Shown here: positions 35,546-43,574 of the stretch, in pieces
Layout: each line of letters opens with the position of its first letter
How positions within the stretch are numbered: position 1 is the stretch's first letter
Source of the DNA: Roseomonas mucosa ATCC BAA-692
GTDB lineage: Bacteria; Pseudomonadota; Alphaproteobacteria; Acetobacterales; Acetobacteraceae
Assembly (NCBI RefSeq): GCF_000622225.1
Contig: NZ_JHWD01000011.1
Span: 64,895-128,894 of the forward strand
Direction of reading: 5' to 3'
Length of the DNA: 64,000 bases
Position numbers and translations under genes: made by a program
The notes under the pieces: generated by a model
The model's input: only the letters and a program-made list of their open reading frames with translations
The model's database searches: none
Told to the model about the DNA's origin: nothing

Positions 35546-35670
35546 GCGGTAATGGGGGAGTGGGCGGGGGCGGCCCTGGCCAAGCCCGGCCGTTCATGCG
35601 AAGGCTTCGCAACAACTTCGCGGCCTTCGCCGCCCGGCCGGGCGGGTGGCCACCGGAAAGGCGTTGCGCC

Positions 35671-36846
35671 ATGCCCGAGACATCCTCTCCCCCCTCCCCC
35701 TGCCCGCCCCGCCGCCGGACCGTGCTGCGGCACGGGCTGGCCCTGGTCCTTTCCGCCATGGCGGCCCCGTTGGCGGCGCCCGCGGTGCTGCGGGCGCAGG
35801 AAGCGCCCCGCCTGCGCGACCTGCTGGGCCGGGAGATCGCCCTGAAGCAGCCGGCCCGGCGGATCGCCCTGGGCCAGGGGCGCCATCTCGCCGTGCTGAA
35901 CCTGCTGCATCCCGACCCGGCCAGCCTCGTCGTCGGCTGGGCGGACGACATGCGCCGGGGCGAGGGGGCAGAGTACCAGGCCTATCTGCGCCGCTTCCCG
36001 GCGCTGGACCGGCTGCCGGTGCTGGGCTTCTCCACCGGGGTCGGGGTGCTGGAGCAGCTTCTGACGGTGAAGCCGGACCTGCTGCTGCTGAGCCGCCGCA
36101 ACGTCGCCAGCCTGGGCGGCGGCACGGCGGCGGTCAGCTTCTTCGCGCCGCTGGAGGCGGCGGGCGTCGCCGTGGCGGTGGTGGATTTCTTTGTCCGCCC
36201 GCTGCGCGACACGGAGCCGAGCCTGGAGATCCTGGGCCAACTGCTGGGGCGGGAGGAACAGGCCGGTGCTTTCCTGGAGTTCTATCGCGCGCGGATGCGG
36301 GCGGTGCAGGCGCGCCTCGCCGGGATCGGCGAGAACCGGCCCCGGGTGATGATGCAGGCCCATGCCGGCGGGCTGGCCTGCTGCTTCTCCCCGGGCCGCG
36401 GGGTCTATGACGACTTCATCCGCTTCGCCGGCGGGCACAATATCGGCGCGGACAGCATCGCCACCGAAACCGGCCAGCTCAGCCTGGAATACGTGCTGAC
36501 CCAGGACCCGCATGTCTATATCGCCACCGGCGGCCCCTATGGCGGGCGCGGCGGGGTGAGCCTGGGCGCCGGGGTCGATCCCGCCCTGGCCCGGTCGAGC
36601 CTGGCGCAGGTGATCGAGAGCCAGCACCTTTCCGGCCTCAGCGCCGTGAAGCAGGGCCGGGCCCATGCGCTCTGGCACGCCTTCAACGACTCGCCGACCC
36701 ACCTCATGGCCATCGAGGCCATGGCACGCTGGTTCCATCCGGAGGCCACGGCCGGGATCGACCCCGCTGCCACGCTGGCCACGCTGAACCAGCGCTTCGC
36801 CGCCGTGCCGATGCAGGGGACCTACTGGACCAACCTGAAGGCCTGA
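35671..36846 (+). CDS. Periplasmic binding protein of iron-siderophore/cobalamin type (FecB/BtuF family)
   Basis: 391 residues. Arg-rich signal (CPPRRRTVLRHGLALVLSAM) ending AAPAVLRAQ, then LRDLLGREIALKQPARRIAL, LLTVKPDLLLLSRRN, SLEILGQLLGREEQAGAFLE and FAGGHNIGADSIATETGQLS, the two-lobe, long-helix class III binding protein pattern. It should bind an iron complex or corrinoid. No permease or ATPase partner is next to it, so it may serve a transporter encoded elsewhere. The ATG at 35671 begins the signal peptide. Confidence 0.85.
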   Translation: MPETSSPPSPCPPRRRTVLRHGLALVLSAMAAPLAAPAVLRAQEAPRLRDLLGREIALKQPARRIALGQGRHLAVLNLLHPDPASLVVGWADDMRRGEGAEYQAYLRRFPALDRLPVLGFSTGVGVLEQLLTVKPDLLLLSRRNVASLGGGTAAVSFFAPLEAAGVAVAVVDFFVRPLRDTEPSLEILGQLLGREEQAGAFLEFYRARMRAVQARLAGIGENRPRVMMQAHAGGLACCFSPGRGVYDDFIRFAGGHNIGADSIATETGQLSLEYVLTQDPHVYIATGGPYGGRGGVSLGAGVDPALARSSLAQVIESQHLSGLSAVKQGRAHALWHAFNDSPTHLMAIEAMARWFHPEATAGIDPAATLATLNQRFAAVPMQGTYWTNLKA

Positions 36847-36854
36847 ACCGCCCC

Positions 36855-37010
36855 TTCGGGCGTCACGCTTCGTGGCTGGCCGCCGGAGAGCGTGGCTCTC
36901 CGGCGCGATCCGGCATCAGCGAGCGCCAACGAACGGGAGGTCCAGGACCCTCAGGGTCCTGGCGGATAAGGGGGTCCGGGGGAAAAGGCGGAGCCTTGTC
37001 CCCCCGGGGA
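36855..37010 (+). repeat. Modular palindromic element, partial copy (modules P3-P4-P5)
   Basis: P3 at 36882-36904 (GCCGGAGAGCGTGGCTCTCC core), P4 at 36942-36962 (perfect palindrome CCAGGACCC-T-CAGGG end), P5 at about 36976-37006 (GGGGGAAAAGGCGGAGCC core). Linkers CGATCCGGCATCAGCGAGCG and AACGAACGGGAGGT match the two full copies. It fills the gap between the binding-protein gene and the amino-acid transporter genes. Confidence 0.85.
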
Positions 37011-37166
37011 CGACGCCGAGCGTGGAGCGCGACCGGCGGAGGGGGCGATGCTTTCCCGGCCGGTCCGCATGCGGACCATTGTGGAGGTGGCGACATTCTT
37101 GCTCTGCTTCCCTTGGCGGGGCCGGTCCATCCGGGCTCCGGGGGACAGCAAGGGGGTAGACATCCG

Positions 37167-38063
37167 ATGGACGACCAGACCAGCCGCGCCAATCTCGTCC
37201 GGCGCGGCTTTTTCGGCCTGTCGGCGCTGGGCGCCGCGATGGGGACGGGGCTGGGCCTGCTCACGCCCAGGGCGGCGCATGCCCAGGCGGCGGGCAAGAG
37301 CCGGCTGCAGGTGGTGAAGGACCGCGGCAAGCTGATCGTCGGGACCGGCAGCACCAACCCGCCCTGGCATTTCGAGGATTCGAGCGGGAAGCTGGTGGGC
37401 ATGGACATCGACCTCGCCCGGCTGCTGGCGAAGAACCTGTTCGACGACTACGACAAGGTGGAGTTCGTGCTGCAGGGCTCCGATGCGCGCATCCCGAGCC
37501 TGATCACCGACAAGGTGGACATCGTGGTGCAGTGGATGACCGTCACCGGCGGCCGCGCGCAGCAGGTGGAGTTCACCATCCCCTATTACCGCGAGGGCGT
37601 GAGCCTGCTGCTGCTGGCGCGCGGCGGCAAGTACAAGAACTTCGAGGAACTGAAGGCCGCGGGCAGCGCCGTGACCATCGGCGGCATGCAGAACGTCTTC
37701 CTGGAGGAATGGGTGCACAAGGCGCTGCCCCAGGCCAAGGTGGATGCCTTCGAGAGTCCGGATGCCACGATCCAGGCGCTGAACGCCCGGCGCATCGACG
37801 CGGCGATGTCGGACCAGTCGGCCTCGCGCTGGCTGATGCAGCAGGCGCCCGGCCGCTTCGTCGATTCGGGCTATGGCTGGATGCCGAACTCCTATGCCTC
37901 CGCCGTCAAGCCCGGCGAGCCGGTGTGGCTGAACTACGTCAACACCGTGTACAAGGAGGCGATGATGGGCGTCGACTTCGACTACTTCGCCGCCTCCTAC
38001 AAGAAGTGGTTCGGCATCGAGCTGCCGACGCCCAAGGTCGGTTTCCCGAGCGAGTTCTCCTGA
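37167..38063 (+). CDS. Polar amino-acid ABC transporter binding protein
   Basis: 298 residues of the SBP_bac_3 family. Twin-arginine-like signal (LVRRGFFGLSALGAAMG) ending AAHAQA. Mature part LQVVKDRGKLIVGTGSTNPP, DSSGKLVGMDIDLARLLAKN, and IPSLITDKVDIVVQWMTVT. It binds an amino acid in the periplasm for the permeases downstream. ATG 37167 has an AAGGGGG SD 10 bases upstream. Ligand unknown. First gene of a four-gene importer operon. Confidence 0.92.
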   Translation: MDDQTSRANLVRRGFFGLSALGAAMGTGLGLLTPRAAHAQAAGKSRLQVVKDRGKLIVGTGSTNPPWHFEDSSGKLVGMDIDLARLLAKNLFDDYDKVEFVLQGSDARIPSLITDKVDIVVQWMTVTGGRAQQVEFTIPYYREGVSLLLLARGGKYKNFEELKAAGSAVTIGGMQNVFLEEWVHKALPQAKVDAFESPDATIQALNARRIDAAMSDQSASRWLMQQAPGRFVDSGYGWMPNSYASAVKPGEPVWLNYVNTVYKEAMMGVDFDYFAASYKKWFGIELPTPKVGFPSEFS

Positions 38064-38190
38064 TCCTTCCGCCGCGCCGGGACGGGAACGCCCCGGCGGG
38101 GCCTGCATCCCGCTGCGATGCACACCAACGGATGGAACATTCCCGGCCGGCGCGGCCGCGCCGGGAATGTCCTGGGCGATCGGGACAGGC

Positions 38191-38859
38191 ATGATCGACT
38201 ATCACTTCGACTGGTCCGTCATCTGGCGGAACTGGGACCGTTTCGCGGCCGCGCTCGGCCTGGGCCTCGGGCTGGCGATCGCCTCGCTGGCCATCGGCAC
38301 GGTGATCGGGCTGTTCTGCGCCATGGGGCGCGTCTATGGGCCGCGCTGGGTGAGCTGGCCGGTCTGGGCCTATGTGGAGGTCATCCGCAACACGCCGCTG
38401 CTGCTGCTGGTCTTCTTCATCTATTTCGGCCTGCCGGAGCTGGGCATCTACGGGCTGGACAAGGTCCAGTCCTTCATCTTCACCCTGTCCATCTATGCCG
38501 GCGCCTATATGTGCGAGGTCTTCCGCGCCGGCCTGGGCACGGTGCCGCGGCAGTACATGGAGGCGGCCAAGGCCATCGGCATGCGGCCCTGGCAGCGGCA
38601 GCGCTACGTCATCCTGCCCGTCACCTTCCGCATCACCCTGCCCGCGATCAGCAACAACCTGATCTCGCTGTTCAAGGACACCTCGCTCGCCGCTGCCATC
38701 GCGGTGCCGGAGCTGACCTTCACGGCGCGGCAGATCAACGCCAACACCTTCCGCGTGATGGAATCCTGGCTCACCGCCAGCGCGCTCTACCTCGTCACCG
38801 CCTATGCGATCGCCCTGCTGCTGCGGCAGGTCGAGCGCCGCTATGCCGTGATCCGCTGA
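38191..38859 (+). CDS. Amino-acid ABC transporter permease 1 (HisM/GlnP type)
   Basis: 222 residues with membrane segments and the His/Glu/Gln/Arg permease motifs YVEVIRNTPLLLLVFFIYFG and the EAA loop EAAKAIGMRPWQRQRYVILP. The last part, SLFKDTSLAAAIAVPELTFT, is typical. I choose ATG 38191 (MIDYHFDWSVIW), which gives the usual length; ATG 38167 in the same frame adds 8 residues. It pairs with the permease 12 bases downstream. Confidence 0.92.
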   Translation: MIDYHFDWSVIWRNWDRFAAALGLGLGLAIASLAIGTVIGLFCAMGRVYGPRWVSWPVWAYVEVIRNTPLLLLVFFIYFGLPELGIYGLDKVQSFIFTLSIYAGAYMCEVFRAGLGTVPRQYMEAAKAIGMRPWQRQRYVILPVTFRITLPAISNNLISLFKDTSLAAAIAVPELTFTARQINANTFRVMESWLTASALYLVTAYAIALLLRQVERRYAVIR

Positions 38860-38871
38860 AGGAGGGCGGGG

Positions 38872-39537
38872 ATGGATCTCGACCTCTTTCTTGAACAGGC
38901 CTGGCTGGCCCGCTTCTCGCTGCTTTCCGGCCTCCAGGTGACGCTCGGCACCTCGCTGCTCAGCATCCTCCTCGCCACCCTGGCCGGGCTGGCGATGGGG
39001 GCCGTGCTCGCCTATGCCTGGGCGCCGTTCCGCTGGCTGGCGCGGGCCTATGTGGATTTCATGCGCGGCATTCCGGTGCTGGTGCTGATCCTCTTCACCT
39101 TCTATGGGCTGGCGCTGTTCAAGGTGAACGTGACGCCCTTCGCCGCCGGGGTGATCGCGCTGTCCGCCTTCGCCACGGCGCATGTGGCGGAGAACCTGCG
39201 TGGCGCGCTGCAATCCGTGCCCGCCGGGCAGATGGAGGCGGCCAAGGCCATCGGCCTCACCTTCCCGAAGAGGCTCTGGTACGTGATCATCCCGCAGGCG
39301 GTGCGCCGGGCCCTGCCGCCCTGGGTGAACATCTGCCTGGAGATCGTGAAGGGCTCCACGCTGCTCTCGGTGATCGGGGTGGTGGAGCTGCTGCTGGCGA
39401 CGCAGCAGGCGATCGCACGCAACTACATGATCATCCAGTTCTACCTGCTCGCCGCCATCCTCTACCTGATCGTCAACTTCGCCATCGCCCAGATCGGCGC
39501 GCTGCTGGAGCGGCGTTTCTCCTATATCCGGAACTGA
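38872..39537 (+). CDS. Amino-acid ABC transporter permease 2 (HisQ/GlnP type)
   Basis: 221 residues: YVDFMRGIPVLVLILFTFYG, then NLRGALQSVPAGQMEAAKAI and GLTFPKRLWYVIIPQAVRRA (EAA loop), and LEIVKGSTLLSVIGVVELLL. It has a strong AAGGAGG SD before ATG 38872. It forms the heterodimeric channel with the preceding permease. Confidence 0.93.
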   Translation: MDLDLFLEQAWLARFSLLSGLQVTLGTSLLSILLATLAGLAMGAVLAYAWAPFRWLARAYVDFMRGIPVLVLILFTFYGLALFKVNVTPFAAGVIALSAFATAHVAENLRGALQSVPAGQMEAAKAIGLTFPKRLWYVIIPQAVRRALPPWVNICLEIVKGSTLLSVIGVVELLLATQQAIARNYMIIQFYLLAAILYLIVNFAIAQIGALLERRFSYIRN

Positions 39538-39545
39538 GAGCCCCG

Positions 39546-40349
39546 ATGATGAGCCAGAGCGACGGCGCCCAGCCCCTTCTCCGCGCGCGTGGCGTGCACA
39601 AGAGCTTCGGTCCGGTCGAGGTGCTGAAGGGCATCGACCTCGACGTGCACCAGGGGCAGGTGGTGGCGCTGATCGGCGCCTCCGGCTCCGGCAAGACCAC
39701 CTTCCTGCGCTGCGTGAACCTGCTGGAGGAACATGATGGCGGCGAGATCCTGCTGGATGGCGACCCGGTCGGCTACCGCGTCGAGAACGGGCGGCGGCGG
39801 CGGATGGGCGAGGCGGCGGTTTCCGCCCAGCGCGCCCGCATCGGCATGGTGTTCCAGAGCTTCAACCTCTTTCCGCACCTGACGGCGGAGGAGAACGTGA
39901 TGCTCGGCCTCGTCCGCGTGCTGGGCAAGGGCAAGGCGGAGGCGCGCGACATCGCCGGGCACTGGCTGGACCGCGTGGGACTGGGGCCGCGGCGCGGGCA
40001 CTATCCCTACCAGCTTTCCGGCGGGCAGCAGCAGCGCGTGGCCATCGCGCGGGCCGTGGCCATGCAGCCGCGCCTGCTGCTCTTCGACGAGGTGACCTCC
40101 GCCCTCGACCCCGAGCTGGTGGCCGAGGTGCTGGGCGTGATGCAGAACCTCGCCGAGAGCGGCATGACCATGCTCCTGGTCAGCCACGAGATGCTCTTCG
40201 TGCGCGACGTGTCGCACCATGTCGTCTTCATGGATGGCGGCCGCGTCGCCCAGGCCGGGCCGCCGAAGGAGATCTTCGGCAACCCGTCCAGCGACAGGCT
40301 GCGGAGCTTCCTCGGGCGCTTCCACGGCCTGTTCGGGCATGCCGGCTGA
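39546..40349 (+). CDS. Amino-acid ABC transporter ATPase (GlnQ/HisP type)
   Basis: 267 residues. Walker [11 protein letters not shown]-loop [20 protein letters not shown], signature [15 protein letters not shown], Walker [21 protein letters not shown] and switch His in LVSHEM. The insertion [20 protein letters not shown] before the Q-loop is common in this subfamily. It starts 9 bases after the second permease and ends the operon. A minus-strand gene follows convergently after 26 bases. Confidence 0.94.
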   Translation: MMSQSDGAQPLLRARGVHKSFGPVEVLKGIDLDVHQGQVVALIGASGSGKTTFLRCVNLLEEHDGGEILLDGDPVGYRVENGRRRRMGEAAVSAQRARIGMVFQSFNLFPHLTAEENVMLGLVRVLGKGKAEARDIAGHWLDRVGLGPRRGHYPYQLSGGQQQRVAIARAVAMQPRLLLFDEVTSALDPELVAEVLGVMQNLAESGMTMLLVSHEMLFVRDVSHHVVFMDGGRVAQAGPPKEIFGNPSSDRLRSFLGRFHGLFGHAG

Positions 40350-40375
40350 TCCCGGGAGGCGCAACGCCGGACCCG

Positions 40376-42013
40376 TCAGGCGCTGCGCCGGACGTTCCAG
40401 AAGACCGGGAAGGCGGGCAGCATGCCGGCGAGGTCGCGGCGGTAGCCTTGCAGCACGAAGTACTGGCCGAGGGGGATATAGGGCACGTCCTGCCAGGCTT
40501 GGCGCTGCATTTCCACCGCGATCGTCTTCTGCTGTTCCAGGCCTTCCGAGAACATCCAGGCGTCGCGCAGCTCCTCCAGCCGCGGCGAGCCGGGCCAGCC
40601 GAACCAGGCGCCGTCGCCATTGCCGCGCAGCGGCAGGTGGCCGACCGGATTGACGAAGTCGATGCCGTTGAAGCCGGTGTAGTGGACGTTCCAGCCGCCC
40701 TGGGAGGCGGGGCCCTTGTTGGCACGGCGCGTGACCACCGTGCCCCAGTCGGCGGCCTGGAAATCGACGTTCATGCCCATGCGCTGGAACATGTCGGCGC
40801 CGACATCGGTTTCCGCCTTCAGCACGGCGAGGTCGCTGACACCCAGGACCACCACCTTCTCGCCCTTGTAGCCGGCGGCGGCGAGGTCGCGCTTCACCTT
40901 CTCCATGTCGCGGGGCGCGTTCAGCACCTCCATCCCGGCATCCGTCGCCATGGGCGTGCCGGGGGTGAAGACGCCGACGCCGGTGCGCCAGAGCGAGGTG
41001 TCGGAGCCCGCGACGGCGGACATGTAGTCCGCCTGGCTGACCGCGCCCAGCACGGCGCGGCGGATCGCCGGGTTGTCGAAGGGCGGCTGCAGGTGGTTGA
41101 AGCGCAGGATGCCGATGGAGCCGGTGGGGTCCTGCGGCTGGAACCGCAGGTTGCGGTCGCGCCGGAGCATCGGCGCGAGATCGGGCGACAGGCTTTCCCA
41201 CCAGTCCACCTCGCCGCTCTGCAACGCGGCCGCCGCCGTGGCCGCGTCGGGCAGGATGTTCCATTCGACGCGCTCGAAATGCGCCTGCTTGGGCCCCGAG
41301 GTCCAGGAGGGCTCGCCGTTCTCGCGCGGCCTGTAGCCGGCGAACTTCTCGTAGACGACGCGCGCGCCGGTCAGGCGCTCGGCGGGCAGGAAGCGGTAGG
41401 GGCCGCTGCCGACGATCTCCGGGACCTGGGTGAAGGCATCGGTCTTCGCCAGGCGCTCCGGCATGATCACCGGCACCGTGGCGGTGGACTTGGCCAGCGC
41501 ATGCACCAGCAGCGGAAAGGGCCGCTTCAGCCGGAAGCGGATGGTCCGGTCGTCCTGCGCCTCCAGCGCCTCGGTCACCGCCATGAGGCTCTGGCCGAAG
41601 GCGTCGCGCCTGCCCCAGCGTTGCAGGCTGGCCACGCAGTCGCGCGCCAGGACCGGCGTGCCGTCATGGAACATCAGGCCGGGCCGCAGCCGGATGTTCC
41701 AGGCGCGTCCGTCCGCCTCCACCACATGGCCTTCCGCCATCTGCGGATGCGGGCGGAAATCCGTGTCCAGGCCGTAGAGCGTGTCGAAGACCAGGAAGGC
41801 GTGGTTGCGTGTCACCGTCGCCGTGGTCCAGACCGGGTCCAGCACGGTGAGATCGGATTGCGGCACGAATTTCAGCACGCGCTGCGAGGTGGCCTGTGCG
41901 ATGCGAGGAGCGGCGAGGGCCGGCGCGGCCAGGGCGGCCGCGCCGAGCTGGAGGAGATGGCGTCGCTGGAACAAGGCCCGGTGTCCTGTCGTGGTGTGCG
42001 TCCGGCGCAGCAA
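40376..42013 (-). CDS. Periplasmic solute-binding protein, peptide family 5 (no transporter beside it)
   Basis: 545 residues of the SBP_bac_5 family. Signal FQRRHLLQLGAAALAAPALA is twin-arginine-like. Mature part: LKFVPQSDLTVLDPVWTTAT, TLYGLDTDFRPHPQMAEGHV, IRLRPGLMFHDGTPVLARDC and SGPYRFLPAERLTGA. No permease or ATPase gene is adjacent; upstream is the dehydrogenase operon with its own terminator-like hairpin. It may work with a transporter elsewhere. Ligand unknown. Confidence 0.9.
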   Translation of the reverse strand: MLRRTHTTTGHRALFQRRHLLQLGAAALAAPALAAPRIAQATSQRVLKFVPQSDLTVLDPVWTTATVTRNHAFLVFDTLYGLDTDFRPHPQMAEGHVVEADGRAWNIRLRPGLMFHDGTPVLARDCVASLQRWGRRDAFGQSLMAVTEALEAQDDRTIRFRLKRPFPLLVHALAKSTATVPVIMPERLAKTDAFTQVPEIVGSGPYRFLPAERLTGARVVYEKFAGYRPRENGEPSWTSGPKQAHFERVEWNILPDAATAAAALQSGEVDWWESLSPDLAPMLRRDRNLRFQPQDPTGSIGILRFNHLQPPFDNPAIRRAVLGAVSQADYMSAVAGSDTSLWRTGVGVFTPGTPMATDAGMEVLNAPRDMEKVKRDLAAAGYKGEKVVVLGVSDLAVLKAETDVGADMFQRMGMNVDFQAADWGTVVTRRANKGPASQGGWNVHYTGFNGIDFVNPVGHLPLRGNGDGAWFGWPGSPRLEELRDAWMFSEGLEQQKTIAVEMQRQAWQDVPYIPLGQYFVLQGYRRDLAGMLPAFPVFWNVRRSA

Positions 42014-42093
42014 GCGATGTGCCAGCCGCGGCCTCGGAGGCGCCCCTGGCCGTTACGCTTCGCGGCGGGCCGCCTCTCGCCCCACAAGGGAAC

Positions 42094-42124
42094 GGCGCCA
42101 GGATGGAGGAGCCATCCTGGCGCC
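42094..42124 (-). terminator. 13-bp-stem hairpin after the dehydrogenase operon
   Basis: GGCGCCAGGATGG (42094-42106) pairs perfectly with CCATCCTGGCGCC (42112-42124) around AGGAG. It lies 6 bases past the cytochrome gene's stop. On the minus strand GTTCCCTTG follows, so the U-tract is weak. A good candidate for operon end or mRNA protection. Confidence 0.65.
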
Positions 42125-42129
42125 GCGCG

Positions 42130-43563
42130 TCACGGCCGGCTGGAGGTCGGGTTGGTGCCGCCGGAAGCGTTGCTGAACCCGGTGCGGGGCACCGGCTCGG
42201 GGTGCTTCGGCAGGTTCGCGCGCACCCGCGCCACCTGTTCGGCCGTCACCGCGGGGGCGGTGTTGCTCCAGGCGCTGCGCACGAAGCTGGCCAGAGTCGC
42301 CACTTCCTCGTCCGACAGGCGGAAGGCGAAGCCCGGCATCGGCAGCACGGAGGGCGCCCGCTCGGTCGAGGGCGTGGCCGCGCCGCCGAGGATCGTGGTG
42401 ATCAGCCCGGTGGGGTTCTCCGCGTTCACGATGGAGGCTCCGTCGAGGCGCGGGAAGACCGTGGTCCCGCCATGGCCGGTGACGAAGTGGCAGGCGTTGC
42501 AGTTGTCGAGATAGAGGCGCTCGCCCGGCGTCAGGTCGACCGCCGCGGTCAGCTTCGCCTGGGTCTGGCGCTGCCCGTCCGGCCTGGGCTGCACCGCCGG
42601 CATGGCGTTGGGGATCGACTTCAGATAGGCGCCGATCGCGTGCAGGTCGGCATCGTTCATGTAGTTCATGCTGTGCTCGACCACGGACTTCATCTCGCCG
42701 CCGACGGCGGAGACGCGGTTCCGCCCCTTGCCGAGATAGTCGGCGATGTCCTGCACGTTCCAGGTCGCCACGCCGCGCGCGGCCTCGCCGCCGGCGCGCA
42801 GCTGCGGCGTGTGCCAGCCGTTCAGCTCGGTGCCGGCGAGGAAATGCGGGTCGCTGGCGGTGAAGCCGCGCTCCTGCATGGTGAAGGCGCGCGGCGTGTG
42901 GCAGGTGCCGCAATGCCCCAGCCCCTCGACCAGATAGGCGCCGCGGTTGATCTCGTCGCTCACCTGCGGGTTCGGCTGGAAGGTGCCGGTGGGCAGGAAG
43001 GCCCAGTTCCAGAGCGACATGCCCCAGCGCTGGTTGAAGGGGAAGCTGAGCTTCGTCTCCTCCGGCCTGTTCACGACCGGCTCCACACCCTTCATGAAGA
43101 AGGTGTAGAGCGCGTGCATGTCCTCGTCGGTGATCAGCCGGTAGGAGGGGTAGGGCATCGCCGGGTAGAGGTTGGTGCCATCGGCTCGCCGGCCCTGGCG
43201 CAGCGCGGCGGCGAACTGTGCCTCGGTGTAGTTGCCGATGCCGGTCTGCTTGTCGGGCGTGATGTTGGTGGTGACGATCCGGCCGAGATCGCTCTCGATC
43301 GGCAGGCCGCCGGCGAAGGGCTTGCCGCCCGGCCCGGTGTGGCAGGCCACGCAGTCACCGGCGCGGGCGAGGTAGGCGCCCTTCTCGATCAGCGCCTTCT
43401 CGCCGGCGGAGGGCTGCTGCGCCGGGCCGGACGAAGCCGGGGCCGGCTGAGCCAGTGTCGTCTGAGCCAGTGTCGTCTGAGCCAGGGCCAGCTGAGCCAG
43501 GGCCGGGCCCGCGAGGGCGGCGAGGAGGCCGGCGGCGAGCAGGAGGGGTTTCCGCTTGGTCAT
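42130..43563 (-). CDS. Triheme cytochrome c subunit of a gluconate/alcohol-type dehydrogenase
   Basis: 477 residues with three CxxCH heme sites: CVACH, CGTCH and CNACH, each about 150 residues apart. It belongs to the membrane-bound cytochrome c subunit family of gluconate 2-dehydrogenase, sorbitol and alcohol dehydrogenases and passes electrons from the GMC flavoprotein to the quinone pool. The signal peptide region (MTKRKPLLLAAGLLAALAGP) is followed by LAQ pentapeptide repeats encoded by a 15-base tandem repeat. ATG 43563 has GAGGAA upstream. It follows the GMC gene by 11 bases. Confidence 0.92.
   Translation of the reverse strand: MTKRKPLLLAAGLLAALAGPALAQLALAQTTLAQTTLAQPAPASSGPAQQPSAGEKALIEKGAYLARAGDCVACHTGPGGKPFAGGLPIESDLGRIVTTNITPDKQTGIGNYTEAQFAAALRQGRRADGTNLYPAMPYPSYRLITDEDMHALYTFFMKGVEPVVNRPEETKLSFPFNQRWGMSLWNWAFLPTGTFQPNPQVSDEINRGAYLVEGLGHCGTCHTPRAFTMQERGFTASDPHFLAGTELNGWHTPQLRAGGEAARGVATWNVQDIADYLGKGRNRVSAVGGEMKSVVEHSMNYMNDADLHAIGAYLKSIPNAMPAVQPRPDGQRQTQAKLTAAVDLTPGERLYLDNCNACHFVTGHGGTTVFPRLDGASIVNAENPTGLITTILGGAATPSTERAPSVLPMPGFAFRLSDEEVATLASFVRSAWSNTAPAVTAEQVARVRANLPKHPEPVPRTGFSNASGGTNPTSSRP
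43447..43506 (-). repeat. 15-base tandem repeat in the cytochrome c signal region
   Basis: Four units of CTGAGCCAG plus six variable bases (43447, 43462, 43477, 43492); the first two are identical (CTGAGCCAGTGTCGT). Read on the coding strand they give the series PALAQ-LALAQ-TTLAQ-TTLAQ right at the signal-peptidase region. Frame-neutral copy-number change could alter the cleavage site spacing. Confidence 0.85.
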
Positions 43564-43574
43564 GGCCCCGTTCC

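Noticed and set aside
36996-37166. N-terminal extension of the amino-acid binding protein
   Set aside because: The extra 57 codons fall within and beside the palindromic element and precede the real signal peptide at 37167.
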